This document shows, in pieces, positions 1 through 7,902 of a DNA stretch of 20,330 bases. Made by a program: the position numbers and the translations under genes. Position 1 is the stretch's first letter, and each line of letters begins with the position of its first letter. The DNA is taken from assembly GCA_024643585.1 (NCBI GenBank), contig JAHEMP010000009.1, forward strand, positions 2,501 through 22,830, in the 5' to 3' direction. This DNA is from Crocinitomicaceae bacterium. Its GTDB lineage: Bacteria > Bacteroidota > Bacteroidia > Flavobacteriales_D > Crocinitomicaceae. The notes under the pieces are model-generated. The model was given only the letters and a program-made list of their open reading frames with translations, made no database searches and had not been told where the DNA came from.

Positions 1-526
1 CTAGATTTTGAGCAATCTGATCAATTGAATTCACTTCGCTTTGACTAACGCTCCCATCGGCTTTTGCTATACCATATAAATAATGAATCAATTGAAGTCT
101 AACTTCTGGCTCTAATCGCAATCGAATATCGCTGCATATTTTTTGAAGCGGTATATTTCCCTCATCTAAAAATCGTTTTAATGTTTGAAGGTGACTTGCT
201 GAAAATTGCGCCCCAAATTGACGTGAAAAGAACTCCTTTACATAATCCAACTCGACTTTAAGAACTTTTCCATCGGCTTTCATAACCGCTGCAGACAATG
301 CCATAAGCATCGTAGGAAAGTCATTTGTCGACGTTTGCTGACGATAAAAATTGAAAATATCCTCAGAAGAACGCTGTTGGCGAGGGTCAAATCCCTGCTT
401 TTTTAGTCGCTCCATGGTGACTTGGTAGTTATCGATAAATGTTCCGACAATAAAACCAATTATTCCACCAAGGAAACTTCTTCCTAATAACATGAAGCCA
501 GCAAAGGCCAATATCCACTTGTACAA
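1..526 (-). CDS. TerB/DjlA-like membrane-anchored protein (partial, C-terminus beyond the window)
   Basis: The minus-strand frame stays open from about 526 to the window edge, giving about 175 residues. It begins with a short hydrophobic, glycine-rich stretch (KWILAFAGFMLLG, then GGIIGFIVGTFID), as in DjlA-type anchored co-chaperones. A TerB-like helical domain follows, with two repeats of the KADG type (MKADGKVLKVEL and AKADGSVSQSEV). Flavobacterial proteins of this layout normally end in a DnaJ domain, which would lie past position 1 and cannot be seen. The start is uncertain. TTG at 524-526 gives the family-like LYKW beginning, preceded by AGAAGGA; the first in-frame ATG is at 491-493 and would cut into the hydrophobic segment. 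The gene lies downstream of htpG but is separated from it by a strong terminator. The family is well matched; the role as a J-domain co-chaperone is inferred. Confidence 0.72.
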   Translation of the reverse strand, partial: MYKWILAFAGFMLLGRSFLGGIIGFIVGTFIDNYQVTMERLKKQGFDPRQQRSSEDIFNFYRQQTSTNDFPTMLMALSAAVMKADGKVLKVELDYVKEFFSRQFGAQFSASHLQTLKRFLDEGNIPLQKICSDIRLRLEPEVRLQLIHYLYGIAKADGSVSQSEVNSIDQIAQNL

Positions 527-547
527 ATCCTTCTCTTTTAAGTTTAT

Positions 548-578
548 AAAAAAAACGGGGTGAAACACACCCCGTTTT
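548..578 (-). terminator. Rho-independent terminator of htpG
   Basis: CGGGGTG (556-562) pairs with CACCCCG (568-574) around a 5-base loop, extended by A/T pairs on both sides. Read on the minus strand it lies just after the htpG stop codon and is followed by eight T residues, the classic intrinsic terminator layout. It separates htpG from the TerB/DjlA-like gene downstream. The opposite strand also has a short T run, so it may act both ways. Confidence 0.88.
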
Positions 579-595
579 ATCATCGACAAATATAT

Positions 596-2482
596 TTAGA
601 CTAATTCGATATTACGTTCAATAAAGGAGTTTAAAGCTTCACCTTTTAACATTCCTTGAGAAAGCATAGCCAAATCAGCTAGTTGCTTTAATTTTTGAGC
701 TTGAACCTCTTTCGATTCTGTTGCAAGCTCGGTAACTTTTGGATGATTCCCATTGACAACTAAATTGTACATCTCCGGAAATGCTCCAAACATTCCTCCG
801 CCTCCCATTTTTTGTTGCTCCATCATTCGACGAATAAACTCTGGTTGGGTTATTAGTATCGGACCTTCAGTTTCTGACATACTTTCAAATTGAACTGAAA
901 ACTTATCTTTTGCAATAAAACCTTCCATCACTTCTTTCAAAGATTCTTCTTGCCCTTTTTCTAATTTTGAAGGAAGCTCCTCGTCTTTCTTGATTAATTT
1001 ATCTAGTGTATCCGCATCTACTCGGGCGAAAGAAATATTCTCAAACTCAGCCTCTAATTTACTAATCCAATGCGGCGCCAATGGTCCAGCTAATTCAATA
1101 ACATCGTACCCTCTTTCTTTTGCTTTTTTCACATAGGAAAACTGCTCTTCAAATGAGGTTGTATATAATAGGACTGTTTTTCCATCTTTATCAGTTTGCA
1201 GGGCAGCTGTTTTTTCCTTGTATTCTTCCACCGTAAAATATTTGCCTTCTTCATTTTGAACCAGGGCGTAACCTTTGGCTTTCTCAGCAAATTTATCATC
1301 CGACAACATACCATATTGAACAAATAATTGCAAATCTCCCCATTTTGATTCAAAATCTGTTCTGTCTTTTTTGAACATGTCACCTAATTTATCTGCTACC
1401 TTCTTCGTTATGTGAGAAGAGATTTTTTTCACGTTGCTATCGCTTTGCAAATACGATCGTGAAACGTTTAGTGGGATGTCTGGTGAATCAATAACACCGT
1501 GAAGCAAAGTCAAAAATTCTGGGACGATTTGTTCAACACTGTCCGTAATGAATACTTGATTGCTATATAAATTAATCTTGTTTCTTTGAACTTCGACATT
1601 TTCCTTGATTTTTGGGAAATACAAAATACCAGTCAAGTTGAAAGGATAATCCACATTCAAATGAATATTGAATAATGGACTTTCGAACGTTGAAGGATAC
1701 AATTCTCTATAAAAGTCATTGTAATCCTCCTCTGTTAAATCGATTGGTGCTTTGTTCCAAGCCGGATTTGGATTGTTTACTTGGTTTTCAACCTCGGTAG
1801 AAACTCTTTTTACTTTGCCGTTTTCATCCTTTTCTCCAGATGGGTCGTCAATGTATTCAGTCTTAGTACCGAAAATAACGGGAATTGGTAAAAACTTGCA
1901 ATATTTATCCAATATTCCACTAATTCTATTTTTTTCTAAAAATTCAAGAGAATCGTCAGCAATATGCAAGACAATATCCGTTCCTCTTTCTTTTTTATCA
2001 ATTTCACTCAAAGTAAAAGTTGGCGTTCCATCACTTTCCCACTGAACCGCTTTGACTCCCTTTTTATGCGATAAAGTTTGAATTTGAACTTTTTGAGCTA
2101 CCATGAATGCTGAATAGAACCCCAGTCCGAAATGACCTATAATTTGTTCCGCTCCTTCTTTGCCTTTGTACTTTTCAACAAATTCCTCAGCTCCCGAAAA
2201 TGCGATTTGATTAATGTATTTATCAATCTCTTCATCCGTCATTCCAATTCCGCGATCGCGAATAGTCAACGTTTTTGCATCTTTATCTATAACCACGTCA
2301 ACGCGCAAATCACCTAGCTCTCCTTTAAATTCACCATTCTTTGCAAGCACTTTAACTTTTTGAGAAGCATCAACTGCATTGGAAACTAATTCTCTCAAGA
2401 AAATTTCATGATCAGAATACAAGAAACGTTTGATAATTGGGAAAATATTCTCTGTTTGAACATTTATTTGACCTGTTTTCAT
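596..2482 (-). CDS. htpG: Molecular chaperone HtpG (bacterial Hsp90)
   Basis: This is a 628-residue Hsp90-family ATPase, close to the usual bacterial length. The N-terminal GHKL ATP-binding fold is clear: ELVSNAVDA (31-39, with the Mg/ATP asparagine N35), DRGIGMT (76-82) and GHFGLGF (116-122). The middle domain carries the conserved RELYPSTFESPLFNIHLNVDYP-like region and the NVSRSYLQSD segment that holds the catalytic-loop arginine. The C-terminus ends in SFIERNIELV, without the eukaryotic MEEVD tail. The start chosen is ATG at 2480-2482 (MKTGQINVQTE), where family similarity begins. An in-frame ATG at 2510-2512 would add a poorly conserved MKQMKQKNNK extension, and no ribosome binding site favours either. 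It is transcribed alone, ends at a strong hairpin, and diverges from a membrane-protein gene. A perfect inverted repeat lies just upstream. Confidence 0.97.
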   Translation of the reverse strand: MKTGQINVQTENIFPIIKRFLYSDHEIFLRELVSNAVDASQKVKVLAKNGEFKGELGDLRVDVVIDKDAKTLTIRDRGIGMTDEEIDKYINQIAFSGAEEFVEKYKGKEGAEQIIGHFGLGFYSAFMVAQKVQIQTLSHKKGVKAVQWESDGTPTFTLSEIDKKERGTDIVLHIADDSLEFLEKNRISGILDKYCKFLPIPVIFGTKTEYIDDPSGEKDENGKVKRVSTEVENQVNNPNPAWNKAPIDLTEEDYNDFYRELYPSTFESPLFNIHLNVDYPFNLTGILYFPKIKENVEVQRNKINLYSNQVFITDSVEQIVPEFLTLLHGVIDSPDIPLNVSRSYLQSDSNVKKISSHITKKVADKLGDMFKKDRTDFESKWGDLQLFVQYGMLSDDKFAEKAKGYALVQNEEGKYFTVEEYKEKTAALQTDKDGKTVLLYTTSFEEQFSYVKKAKERGYDVIELAGPLAPHWISKLEAEFENISFARVDADTLDKLIKKDEELPSKLEKGQEESLKEVMEGFIAKDKFSVQFESMSETEGPILITQPEFIRRMMEQQKMGGGGMFGAFPEMYNLVVNGNHPKVTELATESKEVQAQKLKQLADLAMLSQGMLKGEALNSFIERNIELV

Positions 2483-2538
2483 TTTATTATTTTTTTGTTT
2501 CATCTGTTTCAATCTTTATGCCAATTGAGGAATACTGC

Positions 2539-2566
2539 CACTTTGTCTTTTTGATTAGACAAAGTG
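2539..2566. repeat. Perfect 9-bp inverted repeat in the htpG upstream region
   Basis: CACTTTGTC (2539-2547) is repeated exactly inverted as GACAAAGTG (2558-2566) with 10 bp between. It lies between htpG and the divergent membrane-protein gene, 57 bp from the preferred htpG start and 47 bp from the preferred start of the other gene. The spacing suits a dimeric regulator on one helix face, but the repeat could also fold as a hairpin in either leader. It does not match the CIRCE element (TTAGCACTC-N9-GAGTGCTAA). The role is inferred. Confidence 0.55.
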
Positions 2567-2613
2567 TCGTATATGTATTGTCATTTTATAACTTTGGACT
2601 TGACTTGAATATC

Positions 2614-4068
2614 ATGATATTACTTTCTATTTTCTTAATTTATAGCCTGCCTCTGATTTATATGGTTAGAAACAGGACCACCCGTTGGGAGAAATTAATG
2701 ATAATTGCTGGTTGGGGGATCAAAATCACAATTGGCGCGGCCTTTATCTATGCTTACACTCATCACTATGGAAAGGGCAAATTAAGTGAAGATTCTGGCG
2801 CCTATTTTCATGAAGCTGAACTATTGTTGAACATTAAAAATAATAATTCAAAAGATTATTATTCGATTCTTTTGAACCTTAAATCGTCCGAAGAATTGAT
2901 TTCCAAGTATTTTGCAGGAGTTCCAAATTCAAGATTTTCAAGACAATCTTCTGGTATTAATGATACTCGAATGCACATTAAATTTATCTCTGTTTTAATG
3001 TCTGTAGTTGGCACCAACCATAAGGTATTGTTTGGAATTTTCTTTTTCCTTTCCTATTTAGGTTTTGTAATTCTATGGCTCAAAACAAAAGAACAACTAA
3101 AATTAAATAGTCTATTTGCATTTTGTTTGCTCTTACTGCCTCCTAGTTTGATTTTTTGGACTTCGAGTAATTTAAAAGAACCTCTTTTCATTTTAGGGCT
3201 TTGCCTTATCGCGGCTTCTTTTTTTAATTATCAAAAACGCTATTCAAAGAAAATACTCTTGGCGCTTGGTTTCATTCTTCTCCTCCTTTTCAAACCCATT
3301 TTGGTTGCTATTCTCTTCACTAGTTGGGGTGTGGTTTTACTTTTTGATAGAATCATAATTACAAAGCAATGGCGTTACCTATATGGATTAGGTCTTATAA
3401 TTACTGTCCTATTCATTTTTTCTGTGCCACAAAAAGCATTAAAAATTATTTCCGACAAACAATTTGATTTTATTAATGTTGCCCGTGGCGGAATTCAAGT
3501 TCAAGGAGATTCTTCCTTCTATTATATAAACACTAGTGAAATCGAAAATTTAAAAATTATTGATTCCATAGTTTACATACAATCTCCAATTCCTGCATTA
3601 TCGAATTTGTTCGGGAAAATCAGAAAAGAGAAAAAAGTAATTTTAAGACCCCATCATGAAAAATTAAAACTGGTTTATTTTCAAGCAAAGGGTGGAAGTT
3701 ATTTTGAAATTAATCCAATCGACAATAGTTTTTACAACCTTTTCAAATCAGTTCCAGAAGCTATTTTAAATGCTTTTTTTAGACCTTTTATTTGGGAGAA
3801 TGAAATGGACTTCTATTTAGCCATTCTTTTCATAGAAAACTTATTCTTTTTTAGCCTTTTACTCTATTCACTGTTCGTCTGGAAAAAAGTAAAAAAGAAT
3901 CACCTTAATCTATTTTTTGTAATCATTTTATCTATACTTTCATTGTCGATTTTGATTGGATTAACAACACCAATTAGTGGTGCTCTAATTCGTTACAGAA
4001 TTCCAATACAACTTTTGATTATTATTTTATTCTTAATGACGCAATTTAAAAAGGAACATGCAAAATAA
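2614..4068 (+). CDS. Multi-pass membrane protein of unknown function
   Basis: I do not recognise this gene with certainty. From ATG 2614 it encodes 484 residues rich in hydrophobic segments, with perhaps ten to twelve membrane spans. Large loops include a basic region with RKEKKVILRPHHEK. The stretch LLLPPSLIFWTSSNLKEP resembles the P-S-x-x-F-W-S-S-x-x-x-K-E motif seen in bacterial membrane proteins linked to polysaccharide assembly (EpsG-like or GT-C-like); that resemblance is from memory. In-frame ATGs at 2437 and 2518 exist. The first overlaps htpG and crosses the inverted repeat, so 2614 is preferred, and a possible -7 box TAACTTTG (2589-2596) lies just before it. The stop overlaps the next gene's start by 11 bases, so translation is probably coupled to the dehydrogenase. 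Exact start and function remain open. Confidence 0.7.
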   Translation: MILLSIFLIYSLPLIYMVRNRTTRWEKLMIIAGWGIKITIGAAFIYAYTHHYGKGKLSEDSGAYFHEAELLLNIKNNNSKDYYSILLNLKSSEELISKYFAGVPNSRFSRQSSGINDTRMHIKFISVLMSVVGTNHKVLFGIFFFLSYLGFVILWLKTKEQLKLNSLFAFCLLLLPPSLIFWTSSNLKEPLFILGLCLIAASFFNYQKRYSKKILLALGFILLLLFKPILVAILFTSWGVVLLFDRIIITKQWRYLYGLGLIITVLFIFSVPQKALKIISDKQFDFINVARGGIQVQGDSSFYYINTSEIENLKIIDSIVYIQSPIPALSNLFGKIRKEKKVILRPHHEKLKLVYFQAKGGSYFEINPIDNSFYNLFKSVPEAILNAFFRPFIWENEMDFYLAILFIENLFFFSLLLYSLFVWKKVKKNHLNLFFVIILSILSLSILIGLTTPISGALIRYRIPIQLLIIILFLMTQFKKEHAK

Positions 4069-4822
4069 GTATGTGTTTATAACAGGGGCAACCTCTGGAA
4101 TTGGCAAGGCTTCTGCTGAAATTTTTCATAAAAATGGATACAATCTAGTTCTGACTGGAAGAAGGAAGGAAAGATTAATTGAGCTAAAAGAAAAGTTAAA
4201 AACTAACAATAATTCTTCCGTAGAGATTTTAGAATTTGATGTTCGAAGTTATGATGAAACGGAGAAAGCTATTAAGTTATTGTCGATTGATATCAAAAAA
4301 AATATAAGCATATTAATTAATAACGCCGGTTTAGCTGTTGGTAAAGGTCCCATTGATACGGGCTTACTTGATGACTGGAATAGAATGATAGACACCAACA
4401 TTAAAGGCGTATTGCATGTTAGTAAAGAATTACTTCCTTTTATGAAAGAAAATAGGAGTGGTCATATAATTAACCTTGGTTCAATTGCAGGTAAAGAAGT
4501 TTATCCTGGGGGCAACGTTTACTGTGCAACTAAACACGCAGTAGATGCGTTATCTAAAGCAATGAGAATAGACCTTCTTCCTTATTTTATTAAAGTGACA
4601 AATATTGCGCCCGGTGCTGTGGAAACAGAGTTCTCTGAGGTGCGTTTTAAAGGCGATAAAGATTTGGCTTCCAAAACATACGAAGGCTTTTCACCATTGA
4701 TGGCTGAGGATATTGCTGAAAGCATCTATTTTGCAGCCAGCAGACCTGCACATGTTACAATTAACGACTTAACTATCATGCCAACCGCGCAGGGTAGCAG
4801 TCAAAATTTATTTAAACAATAA
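4058..4822 (+). CDS. Short-chain dehydrogenase/reductase, YdfG-like (NADP-dependent 3-hydroxy acid dehydrogenase type)
   Basis: This 254-residue protein is a classical SDR with a Rossmann fold. Visible motifs are TGATSGIG (9-16, cofactor loop), TGRR (33-36, the arginine pair favouring NADP), NNAG (88-91), N114, and the catalytic triad S142, Y155, K159 (YCATK). Length and sequence along the whole chain, including the C-terminal NIAPGAVETEFSEVRFKGD and the closing PTAQG region, resemble E. coli YdfG, which oxidises L-allo-threonine, serine and 3-hydroxy acids and reduces malonic semialdehyde. The substrate here is inferred from that likeness only. Its ATG lies inside the end of the upstream membrane-protein gene (11-base overlap), and the secreted protein gene begins 3 bases after its stop, so the three are probably co-transcribed. 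Confidence 0.9.
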   Translation: MQNKYVFITGATSGIGKASAEIFHKNGYNLVLTGRRKERLIELKEKLKTNNNSSVEILEFDVRSYDETEKAIKLLSIDIKKNISILINNAGLAVGKGPIDTGLLDDWNRMIDTNIKGVLHVSKELLPFMKENRSGHIINLGSIAGKEVYPGGNVYCATKHAVDALSKAMRIDLLPYFIKVTNIAPGAVETEFSEVRFKGDKDLASKTYEGFSPLMAEDIAESIYFAASRPAHVTINDLTIMPTAQGSSQNLFKQ

Positions 4823-4825
4823 TCT

Positions 4826-6607
4826 ATGAAATTATTTCTATCCTTAACATTTTTATTTGTTTTTCTCTCCCAAGCCAATGCTACCCATATTTTGGGTGGA
4901 GAAATTTATTATGATTCTTTGGGGAATGATAATTACAAGATAACAATTGTGCTTTACAGGAATTGCAATTCCGGAACCCAATTCGACCAGACTCTTGGTT
5001 ACACCGTATTTAACATGAATAATACACAATACAATCAGTATTTCATCACAAATCCTTTTATTTCAAGTGTGCCGCCTCCAAATGACCCATGTATTATTCC
5101 TCCTTCGGGACTGTGCACAGACAGGGCAATTTATGTCGACACGATAACGCTTCTTCAAAATCCAATGGGATATTATATTTCGTATCAAAGATGCTGCTGG
5201 GCAAATAATATTCAGAACATGATCTCCCCAGGAAATAATGGATTGACATTGACCTGTCTCATTCCAAGTACTGTGCAAACGCCAATTTTAAATCAAGCGG
5301 CTCGATTCAACAATGAACCACCTTTGTTGCTCTGTTCAGATGTAGAATTGGATTTTGACCACAGTGCAACAGATCCGGACGGTGATTCATTACGCTATTA
5401 CTTATGCGATCCTCAAAATCATCCTCAAGGTGGCGGAATAGACCCACAACCTGAAGTTGTTGGACCCTATTTACCAATTGCATGGGAAGTCGGTTTTAAT
5501 GCTTTTCAACCTTTCGGAGCGTCCTCAACTATAACCCTCGACTCCTTAACCGGTCAAATGACAATTACACCGACAATTATTGGAAATTTCATGACAGGCG
5601 TTTGTGTTGAAGAATACAGAAATGGTGTCCTTATTAATTTAAAAAATCGAACGTTTAATTTTCAAGTATTGGCCTGTGATCAAGTAATTCCATTTGCAAT
5701 TGCTTCGGAAATTGATGGAATACCCGTTAATGGTGGCTCATCATTAGTGGAGGATTGCGGTGAGCAATTCGTATATTTTAGCCGAACAAATGCAGATAGT
5801 GTGCTTGTAATTGAAATTCAAGTTTCTGGAACCGCTACCAATGGTGTAGATTATCCTTTCATTCCCAATTCATTAACTATGCAACCCGGCACTTTCAATG
5901 ATACTGTTTCCTTCACTCCCTATTTTGATGGATTGATTGAGCCAACAGAAAATTTAAATGTATTATTTCTATACTACGATATTTGCACAGGGACATATGA
6001 CACATTGGAATTGAATATTGATATTATTGACTATCAGTTGATGACAATTTACAATCCCGTAGATAGTGTTAATATTTGCCCGGATACGCCAGAAAATGCT
6101 TATTTATCAACGGTTGTCACCAGTGGAATTGCACCTTTTTCCTACTTCTGGCATGCCGATCCAAATGAATTTTATCCCGATCAAGCAAATATAACGGTAG
6201 GACCTGATCACATTACAGAATTCGTTCAACCTTATTATGCTACTGTTACCGATGGCTGTGGAAAGCAAATTGTATCTGATACTATTTTAGTTTACAATCA
6301 ATGTCCGATTATCGTACCTAATGTCGTTACGATAAATAGCGACGGCGTAAACGAAGTCTTTATCATTAAGAATCTTAAAGATTATCAAACTATTAAATTG
6401 CGTATTTACGACCGTTGGGGAGAAACTTTATATGAATCTAGCGATTACCAAAACGATTGGGCTGTAACGAATAAAGATGGTAGTCCTTTAATGGATGGCG
6501 TTTATTTCTATACAGCAGAGGTTATAGACGATATAAAATATACGTACGACGATCAAGAAAAAACAAAATACCAAGCACAAGGATTCTTCCATGTTCTGGG
6601 GAACTAA
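4826..6607 (+). CDS. Secreted protein with gliding-motility-associated (CHU_C-type) C-terminal domain
   Basis: This 593-residue secreted protein starts with a signal peptide (residues 1-19, cleavage likely after ANA). The mature N-terminus, THILGGEIYYD followed by YKITIVLYRNC, is a conserved opening of many large Bacteroidota surface proteins. About ten cysteines are spread through the first half. Residues about 300-385 resemble a Calx-beta-like repeat (SGTATNGVDYPFIP, then PTENL). Residues about 494-593 form the CHU_C / gliding-motility-associated C-terminal domain, with NSDGVNE, RIYDRWGE and MDGVYFYTAEV. This domain type serves as a type IX secretion signal. The product is therefore likely exported across the outer membrane and anchored or released. 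A strong hairpin ends the transcript 20 bases after the stop. The ligand is unknown; adhesion is a guess from domain type. Confidence 0.9.
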   Translation: MKLFLSLTFLFVFLSQANATHILGGEIYYDSLGNDNYKITIVLYRNCNSGTQFDQTLGYTVFNMNNTQYNQYFITNPFISSVPPPNDPCIIPPSGLCTDRAIYVDTITLLQNPMGYYISYQRCCWANNIQNMISPGNNGLTLTCLIPSTVQTPILNQAARFNNEPPLLLCSDVELDFDHSATDPDGDSLRYYLCDPQNHPQGGGIDPQPEVVGPYLPIAWEVGFNAFQPFGASSTITLDSLTGQMTITPTIIGNFMTGVCVEEYRNGVLINLKNRTFNFQVLACDQVIPFAIASEIDGIPVNGGSSLVEDCGEQFVYFSRTNADSVLVIEIQVSGTATNGVDYPFIPNSLTMQPGTFNDTVSFTPYFDGLIEPTENLNVLFLYYDICTGTYDTLELNIDIIDYQLMTIYNPVDSVNICPDTPENAYLSTVVTSGIAPFSYFWHADPNEFYPDQANITVGPDHITEFVQPYYATVTDGCGKQIVSDTILVYNQCPIIVPNVVTINSDGVNEVFIIKNLKDYQTIKLRIYDRWGETLYESSDYQNDWAVTNKDGSPLMDGVYFYTAEVIDDIKYTYDDQEKTKYQAQGFFHVLGN

Positions 6608-6626
6608 TTGCTAAAATCACGATATA

Positions 6627-6660
6627 AAAAAAGCGACTTGGAAATCCAAGTCGCTTTTTT
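6627..6660. terminator. Bidirectional terminator between converging genes
   Basis: GCGACTTGG (6633-6641) pairs perfectly with CCAAGTCGC (6646-6654) around the loop AAAT. A runs precede it and a T run follows, so both strands carry a hairpin plus T tract. It serves the secreted CHU_C protein gene on the plus strand and the DUF1573 gene on the minus strand. Confidence 0.92.
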
Positions 6661-6676
6661 GTTTCAAGAGTATTTC

Positions 6677-7132
6677 TTAATGACCATGTCCTTCATTTGC
6701 ACCTTCACCAAGTACATTTCCTTTTATAGTTAATACAATTGGTGCTCCAACATTATTGGTAACCGTAATAGTTTTTTCAAACGGTCCGACTCTGTTTGTA
6801 TCGTATTTTACAGAAATTTCATCTGATTTTTTAGGCATGACAGGTGCTTCTGGCTTTTTAGCCGTGGTACAACCGCAACTTGTTTGAACATTTTGAATCA
6901 AAACAGGCGTCTTTCCAGTATTCTTAAATTTAAAACTGAACATATCATCGGTTCCTTTAGGGATGTCTTTTCTTTCGATGACCAGCGTTTCAAATGTAAT
7001 AGGTTGTACCTCTTTTTTGTTCGATGCTTTCTTTTCAGTTTTTGCTTGCTCCGTTTTCTTTGTAGTTTCAGTTTGCGCATTGGATGCCAATGCAAAACCA
7101 ACTGCCAATACTATCAATATACCCTTTTTCAT
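6677..7132 (-). CDS. DUF1573 periplasmic/secreted protein
   Basis: This 151-residue protein has a signal peptide (residues 1-19, cleavage likely at SNA/Q). A lysine- and glutamate-rich linker follows (about 21-43), then one DUF1573 domain, an immunoglobulin-like beta sandwich common in Bacteroidota. The family hallmark SCGCTT is present (C86 and C88), preceded by FSFKFKNTGKTPVLIQ and followed by MPKKSDEISVKYD, as in ASH/MSP-like folds. The C-terminus is histidine- and glycine-rich (EGHGH), which might bind metal. No biochemical role is established for the family. The gene stands alone: it converges on the CHU_C gene through a shared terminator, and 139 bases separate it from the NUDIX gene upstream. 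Confidence 0.88.
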   Translation of the reverse strand: MKKGILIVLAVGFALASNAQTETTKKTEQAKTEKKASNKKEVQPITFETLVIERKDIPKGTDDMFSFKFKNTGKTPVLIQNVQTSCGCTTAKKPEAPVMPKKSDEISVKYDTNRVGPFEKTITVTNNVGAPIVLTIKGNVLGEGANEGHGH

Positions 7133-7271
7133 GTTTTCTAATTTTTTACTTCAGCAATACTACAATTAAATAATGTCGCTTGTAAAAAATTAACAAAAAA
7201 TTATTTGGAATGTTCTATTGATCTTTGAAACGATATAGGATACGAAAAGCACTTCGGATTAACCAACCAGT
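7133..7271. other. Intergenic region between the NUDIX and DUF1573 genes
   Basis: Both flanking genes are on the minus strand, so this AT-rich gap should hold the DUF1573 promoter and the end of the NUDIX transcript. A near-consensus -7 box occurs on the minus strand at 7155-7162 (TAGTATTG, one mismatch to TAnnTTTG), without a well-spaced TTG partner. I see no clear hairpin terminator and no small gene. Confidence 0.4.
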
Positions 7272-7895
7272 TTAATAAACGGATTTTACATCGTTCGCAT
7301 ATGTCTCCACAACGTCTAAAATAGAATTAAAAGTCTTGGCTCTTATTTTATCGAATTCCGTTTTTTTGAACCACTTTACTTTCGTTATTCCTTCTTCTGC
7401 TTGAGCGACAATTTCCTTAGGCCCGTCGTAATTTAAAGCATACCAATACGTTTTTTTAATTTTTGGTTTGCCCTTTAATTTATAGGTATGATAGGTTACG
7501 GTAATTAATTTATCTATCGTCGGATTCATTATACCGCACTCCTCTTCTATTTCACGAACAGCGCCAATTTCAGGCGTTTCGCCTTCGTCCAATTTTCCTT
7601 TTGGAATATCCCAAAATCCATTTCTTTTAATAAACAAATAACGATCTTCTCTTTGAACGATTCCACCGGCAGCTTCGATAAAATCAAAACCTGAAAACAA
7701 TTTTGCGAAAGTACTTTCTGGATTGTCGGTCACAACATAAACGGGACAAGCTAATTTAACTTTTTTTGAGAAAGCAAAAATAGCTTGCTGAATTCCTAAA
7801 ATGTTCTCCGAGTGGATGTAAACTGCATTTGGCAAAATTTCGCCATGCTCTTCTACGATATAAAGAGGTGTGTTATCAATAAAAACTTTGTACAT
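7272..7895 (-). CDS. NUDIX hydrolase
   Basis: This 207-residue protein has a complete Nudix box at residues 100-122, fitting G-x5-E-x7-REUxEExGU exactly (G100, E106, R114-E115, E118-E119, G121). The box follows the usual WDIPKGK lead-in. Such enzymes hydrolyse nucleoside diphosphates linked to another group using bound Mg; the substrate cannot be read from the sequence. The first 75 residues (MYKVFIDNTPLYI...) are a lineage-type N-terminal extension. The start at 7893-7895 is chosen because MYKVFID opens the family; an in-frame ATG at 8009 would lie deep inside pyrE. The gene diverges from pyrE with only 7 bases between the start codons, so its promoter must lie within the pyrE coding sequence. 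Confidence 0.92.
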   Translation of the reverse strand: MYKVFIDNTPLYIVEEHGEILPNAVYIHSENILGIQQAIFAFSKKVKLACPVYVVTDNPESTFAKLFSGFDFIEAAGGIVQREDRYLFIKRNGFWDIPKGKLDEGETPEIGAVREIEEECGIMNPTIDKLITVTYHTYKLKGKPKIKKTYWYALNYDGPKEIVAQAEEGITKVKWFKKTEFDKIRAKTFNSILDVVETYANDVKSVY

Positions 7896-7898
7896 TTG
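7891..7898 (+). promoter_or_regulatory. Candidate -7 promoter box of pyrE, overlapping the NUDIX start codon
   Basis: TACATTTG matches the Bacteroidota sigma-A -7 consensus TAnnTTTG. It ends 4 bases before the pyrE ATG (7903), so the predicted transcript would begin at or next to the start codon and be essentially leaderless. No good TTG -33 element is seen at the expected spacing, so support is moderate. Confidence 0.5.
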
Positions 7899-7902
7899 CC
7901 GA

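Noticed and set aside
1752..2317. Plus-strand open frames inside htpG
   Set aside because: They are antisense to a strongly conserved chaperone gene, have no promoter or known domain, and arise from its codon pattern.
2539..2566. CIRCE element for HrcA
   Set aside because: The arm sequence and the 10-bp spacing differ from TTAGCACTC-N9-GAGTGCTAA.
2437..2613. Longer N-terminus of the membrane protein from ATG 2437 or 2518
   Set aside because: The first overlaps the htpG start and both cross the inverted repeat and a possible promoter box. The added residues do not improve the membrane topology.
5063..5278. Minus-strand open frame inside the secreted CHU_C gene
   Set aside because: No family likeness, and the plus-strand protein has a signal peptide and clear domains across this stretch.
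6884..7169. Plus-strand hydrophobic frames over the DUF1573 gene
   Set aside because: They are complements of its lysine-rich linker and signal peptide. The minus-strand product has the SCGCTT hallmark.
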